NCBI GenBank assembly: GCA_030789695.1
Contig: CM061132.1
Span: 27,747,858 to 27,811,857, forward strand
DNA length: 64,000 nt
From: Scilla litardierei
Taxonomy: Eukaryota > Streptophyta > Magnoliopsida > Asparagales > Asparagaceae
Direction: 5' to 3'
Positions 1 to 9,814 of the stretch are shown here, in pieces. Position 1 is the stretch's first letter. Every line of letters starts with the position of its first letter. A program made the translations under genes and the position numbers. The notes under the pieces are model-generated. The model did no database searches and was not told where the DNA came from. It saw only the letters and a list, made by a program, of their open reading frames with translations.

Positions 1-834
1 CGGCCTACCCGGAGACCACAAGACGGCCTTCAAAAGTAGGTCGTCCAACAAAGACCAGATGGATTTCGTCTCCAAGGGGAGGGTCGACAACAGCGCAGCG
101 GCCGCCAGCTCCGTCTCAGAGAGGGCTAGCGTTGAGTCGGGCCAAACCGACCCACCCCAGCCTGTCAGAATTCGGGCATCCTCCCGGAAGACCACGAAGA
201 CATAATCCGAAATCCAATCCCCCGACCAACGGGGTAGCCCGATCAGGCATTCCCTCCTCGAGCGGGCTCGGAGTTGCAACCATGACCCGGGGCCGACCGT
301 CTGGATCCGATAAAAGTAAAAGAGAAGGGAGAAAGACGGCTCCAGACCATGGGTACAGCAGAGCATCACGAAGCCCGTCAGTACCGCAATCGAACAGGGG
401 GTGAACTGGCAAAGGGGCACCATGAGATACTCCATGACCTGGATGAGGAAGGGATTGAGCGGGAAACGAAGACCCAGGCGGAACATCTCGACGTAGACGC
501 CGACCTCATTGCTCCTCGGAAGGCAGATCCGCTCGTCGATAAACGGGACTCGAACATCGTACGGGTAGCAGAGATACCTTCCCCGGATCTCCGTGGCCAC
601 TGAAGGAGGAGTCCCTGACGGCGTTCGGAGGATAACCGAGGGCACATTAAGCCGCACGGCAGCCGACGCCACATCATCGCCGGCGTAGTCCGGGAAGAGC
701 TTCCCCTTCCCCTTATTTCGAAAGGAACGACTCTCAGAAGAAGAACCTGATTCCACGAACCGGGGCCTGCCCCGCCTCGACTCAGGAAGGTCCCTCGCCC
801 CTTGGCCGAAACCACCTATCCTAAGAACAGCCAT
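1..834 (-). CDS. Antisense ORF of a Tat-like gypsy element; 'putative gypsy type transposon' domain protein, partial
   Basis: The minus strand is open from ATG at 834-832 to the window edge: 278 codons, no stop, incomplete at the C-terminus. The start is MAVLRIGGFG, followed by a basic, Ser/Arg-rich stretch (residues ~15-60). A conserved-looking core at residues ~115-175 contains RFPLNPFLIQVMEYL and then a QFTPCSI...GFVMLC pattern. I recognise this arrangement as the plant transposon-associated family described as 'putative gypsy type transposon' (Transposase_28-like). Known context: Tat-lineage gypsy elements of several plants carry extra ORFs, some antisense, between pol and the 3' LTR. Here the ORF points away from a plus-strand LTR at ~1200-2240, which fits. 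Its function is unknown in the family, and nothing here shows catalytic residues. A TATA box lies about 140 bp upstream. The reading frame is undamaged as far as it can be read. Confidence 0.72.
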   Translation of the reverse strand, partial: MAVLRIGGFGQGARDLPESRRGRPRFVESGSSSESRSFRNKGKGKLFPDYAGDDVASAAVRLNVPSVILRTPSGTPPSVATEIRGRYLCYPYDVRVPFIDERICLPRSNEVGVYVEMFRLGLRFPLNPFLIQVMEYLMVPLCQFTPCSIAVLTGFVMLCCTHGLEPSFSLLFYFYRIQTVGPGSWLQLRARSRRECLIGLPRWSGDWISDYVFVVFREDARILTGWGGSVWPDSTLALSETELAAAALLSTLPLETKSIWSLLDDLLLKAVLWSPGRP

Positions 835-975
835 AATATGAAAATAAGAAAGGAGTTACCTTTTATGTTAATCTGGAGAAGACAAGGAAACGAAGGCGAT
901 GGGAGACTCCAAGTTGCAGAAAGCAAAGACAGAGGGGAGAGCAAGGAAGAAATTGGGATCCACACAGTCGGGGAT

Positions 976-983
976 CTTATATA
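976..983 (-). promoter_or_regulatory. TATA box upstream of the antisense ORF
   Basis: TATATAAG reads on the minus strand about 142 bases before the antisense ORF start at 834. No ATG-initiated competitor of note lies between. The position suits a short 5' leader starting near 950. This is a sequence match only; transcription is inferred. Confidence 0.5.
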
Positions 984-1562
984 CCAGACTCAGGGGCGAA
1001 TTCGAAACGCCTGACAGGAACGCGTGGTAGGCCTCGGAGAACCGGCGGCGTTTCAAAATCGGCGCCAAAGGAAGTCCAATCGATCCGCCTCATCATAACC
1101 TTCATTTATAACTGTGCCTCGACTGACGCGCCACTCGGAACCCCAGGAGTCACATCGGTCGAACCGAACCGGCCAAGGCCGATCGGCCCCACCGATGGGG
1201 CCAATTGATACGTCTATTTTGCAAAGGCCCAACAACATAGGCCCAAAAACACAGCCCACCGAACGAAGCCCAAAAGATACGAGCCTGGATGCCCGACCGC
1301 CGACCGGAGGCCCATTTGCACGATCAGGCCCGTCCGGCAAAGCCCCATAGAGGGCCCCCTGATATCGATCCGACCCGGCCCCGATATCGTACGAGTCACT
1401 CACCCACTCCAGCGATAACCGTTCCCCGGATCCCGTTACCACTTAATGGCTGTTATGGGGAGGTGCTGGCATGGCGCAGGGAGTGGCGGTGGGGGGGGAT
1501 TGAGGGGGCACGATCGAGGGCGGACGAGCGACATGGGTCGGGGGCAATCATGGTGGGAGGTC

Positions 1563-1570
1563 TATAAAAG
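1563..1570 (+). promoter_or_regulatory. LTR TATA box (TATAAAAG)
   Basis: TATAAAAG lies upstream of the transcribed-looking R/U5 part of the Tat-like LTR. It faces the opposite way to the TATA box of the antisense ORF, with ~580 bp between the two. Confidence 0.55.
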
Positions 1571-1840
1571 GGTTAGAAGGACGACTGGACAGGGGGCCCC
1601 GCATCTCACGTATCTAAAACCTAAGGTACTCCATCAACGACCTAGTTCCCCCATTTCATCTCCTTCCTCCCCCGCTCACGCTGTGAGACGCCGTTCCGAT
1701 CTCCTCTCGAGTCGTACCGTCTCCGCTGGGCCTCCTCTTTCAGATCACTGTCTGACTTAGGCATCGGAGGGGGTTTTGGCTGGAACCAAGGTCCGACCCC
1801 CTGACGAGTGTTCTCGTCTACGCAGGAGGACATCAGATCC

Positions 1841-2062
1841 CCGGACCGAGGATTCCCCTCCGCCCTTCGCCGGCCACGCATCAATCGAGACGACCGAGGC
1901 TACCCCTCGTCGTCCGACCGTCTGAGGCCGAGCACGACCGTCTGAGGCCGAGCGTTTCACCCCGGGCCGAGGCTCCCCCTCCGCCCCTCGTCGGCCACGC
2001 AGCCAGCAGGACGATCGAGGCTACCCCTCGTCGTCCGACCGTCCGAGGCCGAGCGTCTCCGA
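1841..2062 (+). repeat. Two imperfect direct repeats (~100-120 bp) inside the LTR
   Basis: The module (CCGAGG...CCTCCGCCC...GGCCACGCA...CGAGGCTACCCCTCGTCGTCCGACCG...GAGGCCGAGC) occurs at ~1841-1957 and again at ~1961-2062. A shorter echo, GACCGTCTGAGGCCGAGC, repeats at the end of the first copy. Confidence 0.6.
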
Positions 2063-2277
2063 TCGGGTCGAGGCTTCCCCTCGCCCTCCTTGCGACCGAG
2101 GACCCCAATTCGGCCCCGCCGATGCGCTCCACGTCGTCTGCAACTCCGATTCGTGTCTCGTCTGCACCGACTCGACACACCCGAGGGACCCCCGTGGGTC
2201 CCTCGACCACGTTGACCGGGTTATCCACGGTCAACGCTTTTGTAGTGAGAAAACACTCAGAAACAATACTTATTATT

Positions 2278-2278
<1 letters not shown>

Positions 2279-2309
<31 letters not shown>

Positions 2310-2310
2310 A

Positions 2311-2384
<74 letters not shown>
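2279..2384. repeat. Microsatellite: (CA)n then (TA)n
   Basis: A short (CA)n block (2279-2310) is followed by uninterrupted (TA)n from ~2317 to 2384. It abuts the left end of foldback A. Confidence 0.95.
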
Positions 2385-2385
<1 letters not shown>

Positions 2386-2394
2386 TAGTCATAA

Positions 2395-2413
2395 CCCGTG
2401 CCCCCGGGCACGG
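2395..2413 (-). other. Left terminal hairpin of foldback A
   Basis: CCGTGCCC...GGGCACGG forms an 8-bp stem with a short loop. It stands seven bases from the terminal CTAG, mirroring the right end. Confidence 0.65.
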
Positions 2414-2604
2414 TTCATTTAAGATTTTCCTGCAAAATCTTTGTTCTCCCCAAAAATTATTTCTCCCTCCCAAATTCAAACGAACAAAAATGTAGCTTCG
2501 GCACGGGCGCCCTGGGGCGCGATTCATTTAAGATATCCCATCAAAATCTTTGTTCTCCCCAAGAATTATTCCCCCCGTCAAAATTTAAACGAACAAAAAT
2601 TTAG

Positions 2605-2768
2605 CGGCGCCTTCGGCGCGGGCGCCTTCGGCGCGGGCGCCTTCGGCGCGGGCGCCTTCGGCGCGGGCGCCTTCGGCGCGGGCGCCTTCGGCGCGGGCGC
2701 CTTCGGCGCGGGCGCCTTCGGCGCGGGCGCCTTCGGCGCGGGCGCCTTCGGCGCGGGCGCCTTCGGCC
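2605..2768 (+). repeat. 15-bp tandem repeat, ~11 near-identical units
   Basis: The unit GGCGCCTTCGGCGCG is repeated about 11 times without visible divergence. Each unit is self-complementary, with a GCGCC stem and a central TTC/TTCG. The array gives long spurious ORFs (AFGAG repeats) on several frames. It lies in the left arm of foldback A; the right arm has only scattered, diverged units. Confidence 0.92.
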
Positions 2769-3448
2769 GATAGTCATCGCACACATTTTAATAACCAAAG
2801 TGCATTAGCGTTGATCAACAAATTCGGTGCCGGCTGCTAGTCACCGCACACATTATGCTAATCAAAGTGCATTAGCGTAGAACAACAAATTAGCGCAAAA
2901 AATCGGTGCCCGTGGGCGCGGTTCATTTAAGATATGCCCCCACGAAATCTTTGTTTCCCAAAAAATAATTAAAATTTAAAAGAGCAACAAATTAGAGTAA
3001 AAATACTTAACGGCGCCGGTGCCTTTTACGCGGAACAATAAATTCGGTGCATGCCCCTTCGTCACGGAATTCGGCGCGGAACAACAAATTAGCGTAGAAC
3101 AACAAATTCGGCTCGAAACAACAAATCAGTGTAAGAAAATTTAGCGGACGCCTCATCTTGAAACATGTTCACTGGCTGCTTTTAAAGGTGGACCAAATTT
3201 CAAAGCTGGACCAAGTTTCAAAGCTCACATTCATGATTTCAAAGCTCTCATCATTTCAAAGCTGGACCAAATTTCAAAGTTGGACCAAATTTCAAGGCTG
3301 GACCAAATTTCAAGGCTCCCATTCATGGTTTCAAAGCTTCATCTCAACCTTCCATTTCATAAGATCAAATCACAGCCACTCTTTATCTTGTCCTAGTCAG
3401 CCCTAGAATTCAAAAAACGCTGTCAAATGTATAATAGATAGAGTTATA

Positions 3449-4859
3449 TGGAGCTGCGCTGACAGCGCTGGGAATTCCTGCGCTGAGGGTTGCTTCTGCA
3501 AAAAACGCGACAATCTCGTGACTTCGCGTGGAGACATTCTCGTGGCTTTCGCTGGCGGGTTACTTCTATCTATGCCCCCAAAGCCTTCGCTCAAGCTCAC
3601 GCTCGATCTTCAAACCCCCATTTGAGAGCTCCCCCCTCAAGAATCTCCGTCACAGCCTTCGCTCAAGCTCACACTTGATCTTCAAATTTGCCTCGCCATG
3701 GCTCAAGCTCAGGCCGATCTTCACATTCCCAGCGGCCAGTTGGGATTCCAGCTCTCGCTCCGCCCGATCCTAGCCCTAGCTCGCCCCTCAGCCGTTTCAA
3801 TTTGCAGGTAAAAATTGATTTTCCCCTTTTATTTGCATTCATGTTCACAATTCCTTTAGGAACCTCATGAAATCATCGTTTTAACGGAAAAATATTTAAA
3901 CAATTTGTTGCCATTGATTAGGAAAAACGCCACAGAAAACCATTTGTGGCAGAGAAAATTCTTCAAAAAAATATTCTGTTGCTTTGGAAGTCATTACATT
4001 TTTGAAAAATTCAGAAGAACGTGTCTGAAGACATTTGAGTGTAAAAAAGACACTTGACAACATCAAGAACTATGAAATCAAAGTTAAACTATCTGGCATG
4101 AAATTTAACTGAAATATATGGCACGATGTTATGTTTAGGTGATTCTAAATTTGGATGTGTTATATAAATTCTGAAATATATGTGTTACATATATTTCAGT
4201 TAAATTTCATGCCAGATAGTTTAACTTTGATTTCATAGTTCTTGATGTGTGTCAAGTGTCTTTTTTACACTTAAATGTCTTCAGACACGTTCTTCTGAAT
4301 TTTTCAAAAATGTAATGACTTCCAAAGCAACCGAATATTTTTTTGAAGAATTTTCTCTGCCACAAATGGTTTTCTGTGGCGTTTTTCCTAATCAATGGCA
4401 ACAAATTGTTTAAATATTTTTCCGTTAAAAACGATGATTTCATGAGGTTCCTAAAGGAATTGTGAACATGAATGCAAATAAAAGGGGAAAAATCAATTTT
4501 TACCTGCAAATTGAAACGGCTGAGGGGCGAGCTAGGGCTAGGATCCGGCGGAGCGAGGGCTGGAATCCCAATTGGCCGCTGGGAATGTGAAGATCGGCCT
4601 GAGCTTGAGCCATGGCGAGGTAAATTTGAAGATCAAGTGTGAGCTTGAGCGAAGGCTGTGACTGGGATTCTTGAGGGGGAGCTCTCAAATGGGGGTTTGA
4701 AGATCGAGCGTGAGCTTGAGCGAAGGCTTTGGGGGGCGTAGATAGAAGTAACCCGCCAGCGAAAGCCACGAGAATGTCTCCACATGAAGTCACGAGATTG
4801 TCGTGTTTTTTGCAGAAGCAACCCTCAGCGCAGGAATTCCCAGCGCTGTCAGCGTAGCT

Positions 4860-4862
<3 letters not shown>
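3449..4862. mobile_element. Inner foldback: ~675-bp inverted arms, 67-bp loop, TA target
   Basis: The left arm (3449-4120) and right arm (4188-4862) are inverted copies with only scattered differences, by eye above 95% identical. They start TGGAGCTGCGCTGACAGCGC and are flanked by TA, with (TA)n on the right. The loop is 4121-4187. The insertion sits at the AT-rich centre of foldback A: the outer palindrome resumes at ~4896. A transcript crossing it would fold into one long duplex. No transposase is present. Confidence 0.8.
3698..3807 (+). pseudogene. Exon-like segment ending at a splice-donor match (mirrored in the other arm)
   Basis: An ATG in good context (CCTCGCCATGGCT) opens a 36-codon frame beginning MAQAQADLHIPSGQLG. 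It ends at CAG|GTAAAA, a good plant 5' splice-site match, and then the base composition turns AT-rich like an intron. The same segment lies inverted in the right arm at about 4500-4615 with few changes. This looks like the first exon of a captured host gene. However, the upstream 150 bp hold three copies of a related GCTCAAGCTCA...GATCTTCA phrase, so simple repetition could mimic an exon. I do not recognise the protein. Confidence 0.35.

Positions 4863-4898
<36 letters not shown>
4863..4898. repeat. (TA)n microsatellite at the inner foldback boundary
   Basis: About 18 TA units separate the right end of the inner foldback from the resumed centre of foldback A. Confidence 0.9.
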
Positions 4899-4901
<3 letters not shown>

Positions 4902-5039
4902 CATTTGACAGTGATTTTTGAATTCTAGGGCTGACTAGGACAAGATAAAGAGTGGTCCGGATTTAATCTTGGAAATCAATGGATGAGATGAATAGTTGTA
5001 AAACTTTTGGGGGAACAACTTTGAGTTTTGAGAGAAAAA

Positions 5040-8000
5040 AACAGATGGGGTCAGCTGAAAAGAGAGTGTGTCAATATATGGATTTTCGTTGGGTTGGGTC
5101 AAAATGACAGAATCAGTTCTCTCATCAAAACTGCCATTATCTCAACCCCACGCACAACACCCAACGCGAAGAACTCCTCGGCTCCCCCCAAACTGCCATT
5201 ATCTCAACCCCCAACGCACAACACCCAACGCGAAACTCCTCGCCTCCCCTTCTACAAAAAAGCCCAATTCTCATTCGCTCCTTGCTGTAAAGAACTCCTG
5301 GGTACCGCCAGCAATTTCGCCAGCCTCGAGAACATCCGCTTCCTCTCCCAGTTCTCTTCAGCAATTTTCGCCAGTAATTTTCGCCATATGCGCCAGGAAT
5401 TTTCGCGATCTGCGCCAGCAATTTTTGCCAGCCTTAAGAGCATCCGCTTCATCTCCCAGTTCGACGGGACACTCCGCTTCATCTCCCAGTTCGACGGGAC
5501 ACTCCAGCCTTGAGCAATTTTCGCGATCATGCTGCCTGGGATTTACGTAGGCCTTTACGGGTGGCTAAGTATACTGTTGATATTGCCCTTGTATGGCTTG
5601 GAGAATTTTGATGGCAATTCTCTGTGGCCTTCAATTTTCTGTTTTGAGCTGTACTTGGCCTGGTCCATTGGTTAGAAGACTACATTGCTCTTTCTCCTTG
5701 GCTTCACCTCTTGAACGCAGAGCAGTAATTGCTTCGGTCATTCTTTTTAACACAGGGCGATCATGATAAATGTTCATTACTGGGCACTGGGACGTGTTGA
5801 TTATGAACATTTTTGCGGTTAATGTAGTTAAGCTCGCAGACCAAATGCTGTTGCTATGGCGCATATGTTAAGAACTACTCATGGATTTTGTTACGGGTAT
5901 TTTTTGGGTCTCTTCTTTTCTAATACCATAGCTTGGACTTGGACTTGGACCAATAATTGTGGAAGCATGTTCATTATGCCTCCATTGGTTGTGTCGTTTT
6001 ACCATGAATATTCAAGTTCTTTTGTAGTTGTGTGTATGTTTTCTCTTCAATCTCATCGCAAGTTCTTCAATCTCATTCGCCAGCCTTAAGAGCATCCGCT
6101 TCATCTCCCAGTTCTTCAATCTCATCTCAAGTTCTTGGCCGGAGCAGATGACCCATCTCCTCGAGGTACAAAACTCCCTTCACAACAAGCTTCGCCTATT
6201 GATAAATAACATTTTGATGACTTTATCTGCTTAATGAAATTATTACAGCGGAGTTTGATGACTTTATCTGCTTGGACAACGACAGAGTCGAGTTTGACAT
6301 CCCCTTCTATGCGCGCGATGGAGGAGGTGAGGGATCAAGGATCGTTCGATCTTTCTCAGGTGCAGGTCTTCGAGCTGAATTGGGATCCCTACAATGCTCT
6401 CGACGGAGAGGTGGTGTCGGATAACAAGCTGATGGAGATCTTAATATCAATAATCTTTCTCGCAATTTTTATACGTTTGTTGGCATTTCATCATTCATCA
6501 CAACTTAAACACTGCTATTTACTTTTATACGTTTGTGAACAGTTTATTAACATTTAAGATTATTGACAGTTTATTAGGATGTTTGGCTTCAACAGTTTAT
6601 CATTGGGATGTTTGCTTTCTTTGTTCATCAGGACCCTGCAGAATAACAGTCCGATCATGGATTGAATCTTTAAAATTTTGGGGTTTTGTCAATTTGCAAA
6701 CCAGATGGAATATCAGATTATTTTTCATTATGTTAGACATCAAATGATTATTTTTTCCTACTTAAGAATTCTATTTATGTTCAAATGACTTTTCTCCGAC
6801 AGTTTTTTTATTCGTTGATCTGAATATCAGATTAGATATGAATATAAATTCGTGGACAAAATCGCTTACGTAATTTGAGGTTTGCTTGCAGTTTTTTTAA
6901 ATTGATGCATGAACTTTAAATAATTTAGTTTAGAGGGCCAAAGTTTTCTTCACGGTGTTTTGGAAATTTATTCAGATTGATTGTAGTGTTCCCAACCACT
7001 AAAAGTTTAGGATAACAGCCTTGATGTTGTAACTGATGGATTGGAAACTCTCAAGGTTTATTATAATCAGGCTTCTATTGAATTTATCCGGAGTGAGTTA
7101 TTCTTGAAAAAAGGAATTGTTTATAAAGGAATTCCTTTGTCGAGGATTTGTTGCATATTTTTGAGAAGTGGGTGGTTAATTCATAATCTGTGTCTTTATT
7201 TTTAAAGAAATTCAATGCATGTATGTGTAGTGTGTAAATGTGGTTTTTTGTCTGAAAATTTCTTGCTGCTTCTAATGAGTCTGCTAGTATATTCAGCAGG
7301 AAGGTTTATTTTCTAGAAAATTTCTGACAAAATTATTATTTCAATTGAACATTTATTTAAATATCAATTTAGTATCTAAAATATTTGTGGCATTATTGGA
7401 GAAGAAATTCTGAAGATAAAGTAATGGTGCAGTTCATATTAATAACACTTGAGACTTTTGGAATCATTCCTTGCGCCGAGGGCATTTATGCATCATTTTT
7501 TGGCCTGATGGAGTACAATTTTCCATAATTATATAACTGATATGTCGTCAAAATCTGCTTAACTTTAAACAAATGTTTTTGCCATGGAAACTATCATGTC
7601 TATTCATAAAGGCAAACTATCATGTGTGGTAGACAAAATAAATTGCATTACAATTGTGCCATGGAAGCATGGTCGGTTTTTTGACAGATTTGTAGCTCCA
7701 TATTCGCTACAAAACAAGACAGATTTTTGAGGAGTTTATCTTATCTTGATTATAATCTGATTCAAGTTTGATTCATATCATACCACTGGTATTCGCATTC
7801 AGCATTTGTTCATGTTTTTATTTTTCATTTTTTAAAGGAGATATCACTTTTAAGGTTAAGCACTGTCAAAATTACCTCTAGAATCCGGTTTCTATCTGGA
7901 TTTCATTCATTCATAATTTCCTGTTTGATTTGGAGACTGCAGCATGCTGCCAGATTTTGCCAGAGCTATTCTTCTACTTCCGTTTCCTAAAGAAGGGCAA

Positions 8001-9180
8001 TATGCAGAATTAGACGCTTCTGAAGATGAACTAATATGGACGTTTTTTTGCTCTGTAGCTTCATCTCTGACATGTAAATCGAATCAATACCCCCCCAATT
8101 TGTAATTTCTTTTTTTGGTCTGAGTTGGGTACTTTTGGGTAGGCAAACTGCCGGATTGTGCTTAAAAATAATTGTTGTTCCGGCGATCCTTTGTGTATAC
8201 ATGAAAGATTGATTTGTGGAAAGCCATAAGATGTGATCTGTTATTAACATGTAAATCACATTCATCACTTCAGCAGGAATTCAAAAAAAGTTATCTTTAT
8301 AAAACTATTTGCGAGTATCAATTTCTTTTGCAATGTGTGATTGTTGTTTCTGCAAATTGAATGGTTCATGTGTTAAGTAACACTGATCATTTTAGGTTGT
8401 TGTTAGAAATTAAACCTGATTCTTATGAAATATATCGTTTTAGTTGCATTAAGATTCATGGAAATTCATTGCATGATTTAAACGAATAGATTTAAAAATA
8501 ATTGAAGTATCTATTATACCCAGTTCTCTCTCATACACATCTGGGAATGGAGGGATCTAATCTAATTCAAAATAATAGTAAATGAGAAAACTTTAACTTA
8601 ATTTAAATTATTTGAGGGTGTTATAATGGAGGTTAACTACTGATTAGAAACTATTAATTTTCATCAGGTACTGTTGTTTGGCTTGGAGTGGTTGAATGGG
8701 AGTTTTATAATATTTTGAACTACATCATGAAAAAGGATTCATAGTTGGTTTCTTTTAATGTTGATATGAGGACGTGTTGAATTTTGGGAGTTGCAGTAAA
8801 GGTATTGGCATAAATTAAGGATGTTTGTCATATAAATTGAATTCCGTAATGGGTCCAATTCTGATGGATCGTTTGCTATGTTTCTGAGTAGGGATTGTGC
8901 TCCTTGAAGTAGACTACAACACTATTAATATTATCAGATTTTTAAACTTTATCACCATTTCAAACACATAACCCACCGTTCTATTAGTAATTGACACTAT
9001 CCACCCAATCCCTACACTGCCCTTCATAGTAGCTCTGATATCATAAAATGTAGGTTAACTTAGAACTCTGTATCAAATATACATATGCATGTGTATGTAT
9101 GTACAAGTGTCGTGTCTGTTTGCAAGTATGAGCAAACTGTACGAGTCTATGTGCACGAGCAAGGATTGTGTATCTGTGTT
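5040..9180 (+). other. ~4.1 kb segment of gene-like DNA without a long ORF, inside foldback A
   Basis: Foldback B has no counterpart for this stretch, so it is an insertion or capture. The first 500 bp are C-rich with short direct repeats. The rest is AT-rich, intron-like DNA with polypyrimidine runs and no ORF of note. A 36-bp sequence (GCCAGCCTTAAGAGCATCC...) occurs at both 5427-5462 and 6079-6114. One exon-like piece is described separately. From ~6450 to 9180 I see no recognisable coding sequence, repeat or RNA gene. It could be a captured host fragment or an unrecognised element. Confidence 0.45.
6249..6326 (+). pseudogene. Exon-like fragment, unknown gene
   Basis: The stretch follows TTATTACAG (acceptor match) and ends GGAGGAG|GTGAGG (donor match). 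Between them one frame is open and acidic, reading EFDDFICLDNDRVEFDIP. A 17-bp piece, GATGACTTTATCTGCTT, also occurs just upstream (6218-6234), inside the presumed intron. The next ~100 bp are open in a different frame (NWDPYNALDGEVVSDNKLM). I do not recognise either peptide. Confidence 0.3.
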
Positions 9181-9189
9181 AAACTTAAC

Positions 9190-9665
9190 GCGCCGAAGGC
9201 GTCCGCCCTGAAGGCGCCCGCTAAATTATATGTGCCAATAATTTAGCACAAATTAAAGTATTTTACGCTAATTTGTTGTTCCGCGTCGAAGGCGCCTGCG
9301 CCGAATTTGTTGTTCCGCTAAATTTTTTACGCTAATTTGTTGTTCTACACCGAAGGCGCTCGCGCATTGTTCCGCGTCGAAGGCACCCGTGCCGAATTTG
9401 TTGTTTCGCGCCATAGGCGCCCGCGTCGAATTTGTTGTTCTACGCCGAATGCGCTTGCACGTTGTTTCGCGCCAACAAACGGCGCCAGCGCAATTTTTTA
9501 CGCTAATTTGTTGATCCGTGCCGAAGGCGCTCGCGCATTGTTCTGCACCGAAGGCACCCGTGCCGAATTTGTTGTTTCACGCCAAAGGCGCCAGCGCCGA
9601 ATTTGTTGGTCCACACCGAAGGCACCGCCCCGTATTTGTTGTTTCGCGCCGAAGGTGCCCTTGCC
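9190..9665 (-). repeat. Diverged GCGCC-GAA-GGCGC / 'GAATTTGTTGTTCCGC' minisatellite, right arm of foldback A
   Basis: Roughly ten imperfect modules combine a GCCGAAGGCGCC-like hairpin with GAATTTGTTGTTCCGC spacers. The inverted counterpart of this composition is at ~2850-3150. Related arrays lie at 11520-11900 and 19640-19940 in foldback B. Confidence 0.75.
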
Positions 9666-9745
9666 GCTAAATATTTTTACGCTAATTTGTTGTTCTTTTA
9701 AATTTTTGGGAAACAAAGATTTCGCTGGGGAAAATCTTTAATGAA

Positions 9746-9763
9746 CCGTGCCCGTGGGCACGG
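9746..9763 (+). other. Right terminal hairpin of foldback A
   Basis: CCGTGCCC-GT-GGGCACGG is a perfect 8-bp stem. Seven bases later the element ends in CTAG, followed by T of the (TA)n target. Confidence 0.75.
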
Positions 9764-9773
9764 GTTATGACTA

Positions 9774-9774
<1 letters not shown>

Positions 9775-9812
<38 letters not shown>
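9775..9812. repeat. (TA)n microsatellite
   Basis: About 19 TA units lie between foldback A and the first MITE of family C. Confidence 0.95.

Positions 9813-9814
<2 letters not shown>

Larger units (their letters stand above)
1205..2240 (+). mobile_element. 3' LTR of a Tat-like Ty3/gypsy element (left boundary uncertain)
   Basis: GC-rich LTR. A TATA box (TATAAAAG, 1563-1570) is followed by the 'TTAGGCATCGGAGGGGG' phrase and a G/C-rich U5. The same phrase (TTAAGCATCGGAGG...TTTGG, then CAGATC-GACCCC) occurs in the Tat-like LTRs at 31046, 47576 and 53498, which ties this LTR to that lineage. The right end lies near 2240, after a short 'GTTGACCGGGTTATCCACGG' run. No clear primer-binding site follows, so the DNA to the right is not this element's 5' internal region. 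The left end could lie anywhere from ~1080 to ~1500; a TGATACGTC phrase at 1206 is one candidate. The antisense ORF at 1-834 would be the 3' internal region of the same element. Confidence 0.6.
2385..9774. mobile_element. Foldback element A (long inverted ends, nested contents)
   Basis: The two ends are inverted copies: CTAGTCATAACCCGTGCCC at 2385 and its complement ending at 9774, each running inward into 'TTCATT(T)AAGATTTT', an A-rich 'AATCTTTGTT' and degenerate GCGCC/GGCGC minisatellite. (TA)n flanks both sides. The centre was a palindrome (GTCAAATGTATAATAGAT ... ATACATTTGACAG), now split by the inner foldback at 3449-4862. A further ~4.1 kb segment (5040-9180) lies in the right half. Foldback B (11429-20059) is a sister copy with the same centre and arms, which supports the reading. 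No transposase is visible, so it is non-autonomous. The superfamily is unclear: each end carries a hairpin followed by CTAG, which resembles a Helitron 3' end. Confidence 0.65.

Noticed and set aside
1201..1230. TGATACGTCTATTTTGC as a definite LTR start
   Set aside because: It resembles the opening of some gypsy LTRs, but no second LTR is available to align, so I kept it only as a candidate boundary.
2441..2798. AFGAG / APKAP repeat proteins of 65-110 residues
   Set aside because: Translations of the 15-bp tandem repeat; three frames are open at once, so no coding signal.
5028..5550. Two ~160-residue open frames
   Set aside because: They overlap each other in different frames, consist of short direct repeats (CTCCCAGTTCGACGGGACACT twice, ATCTCAACCCC twice) and have no recognisable domain.
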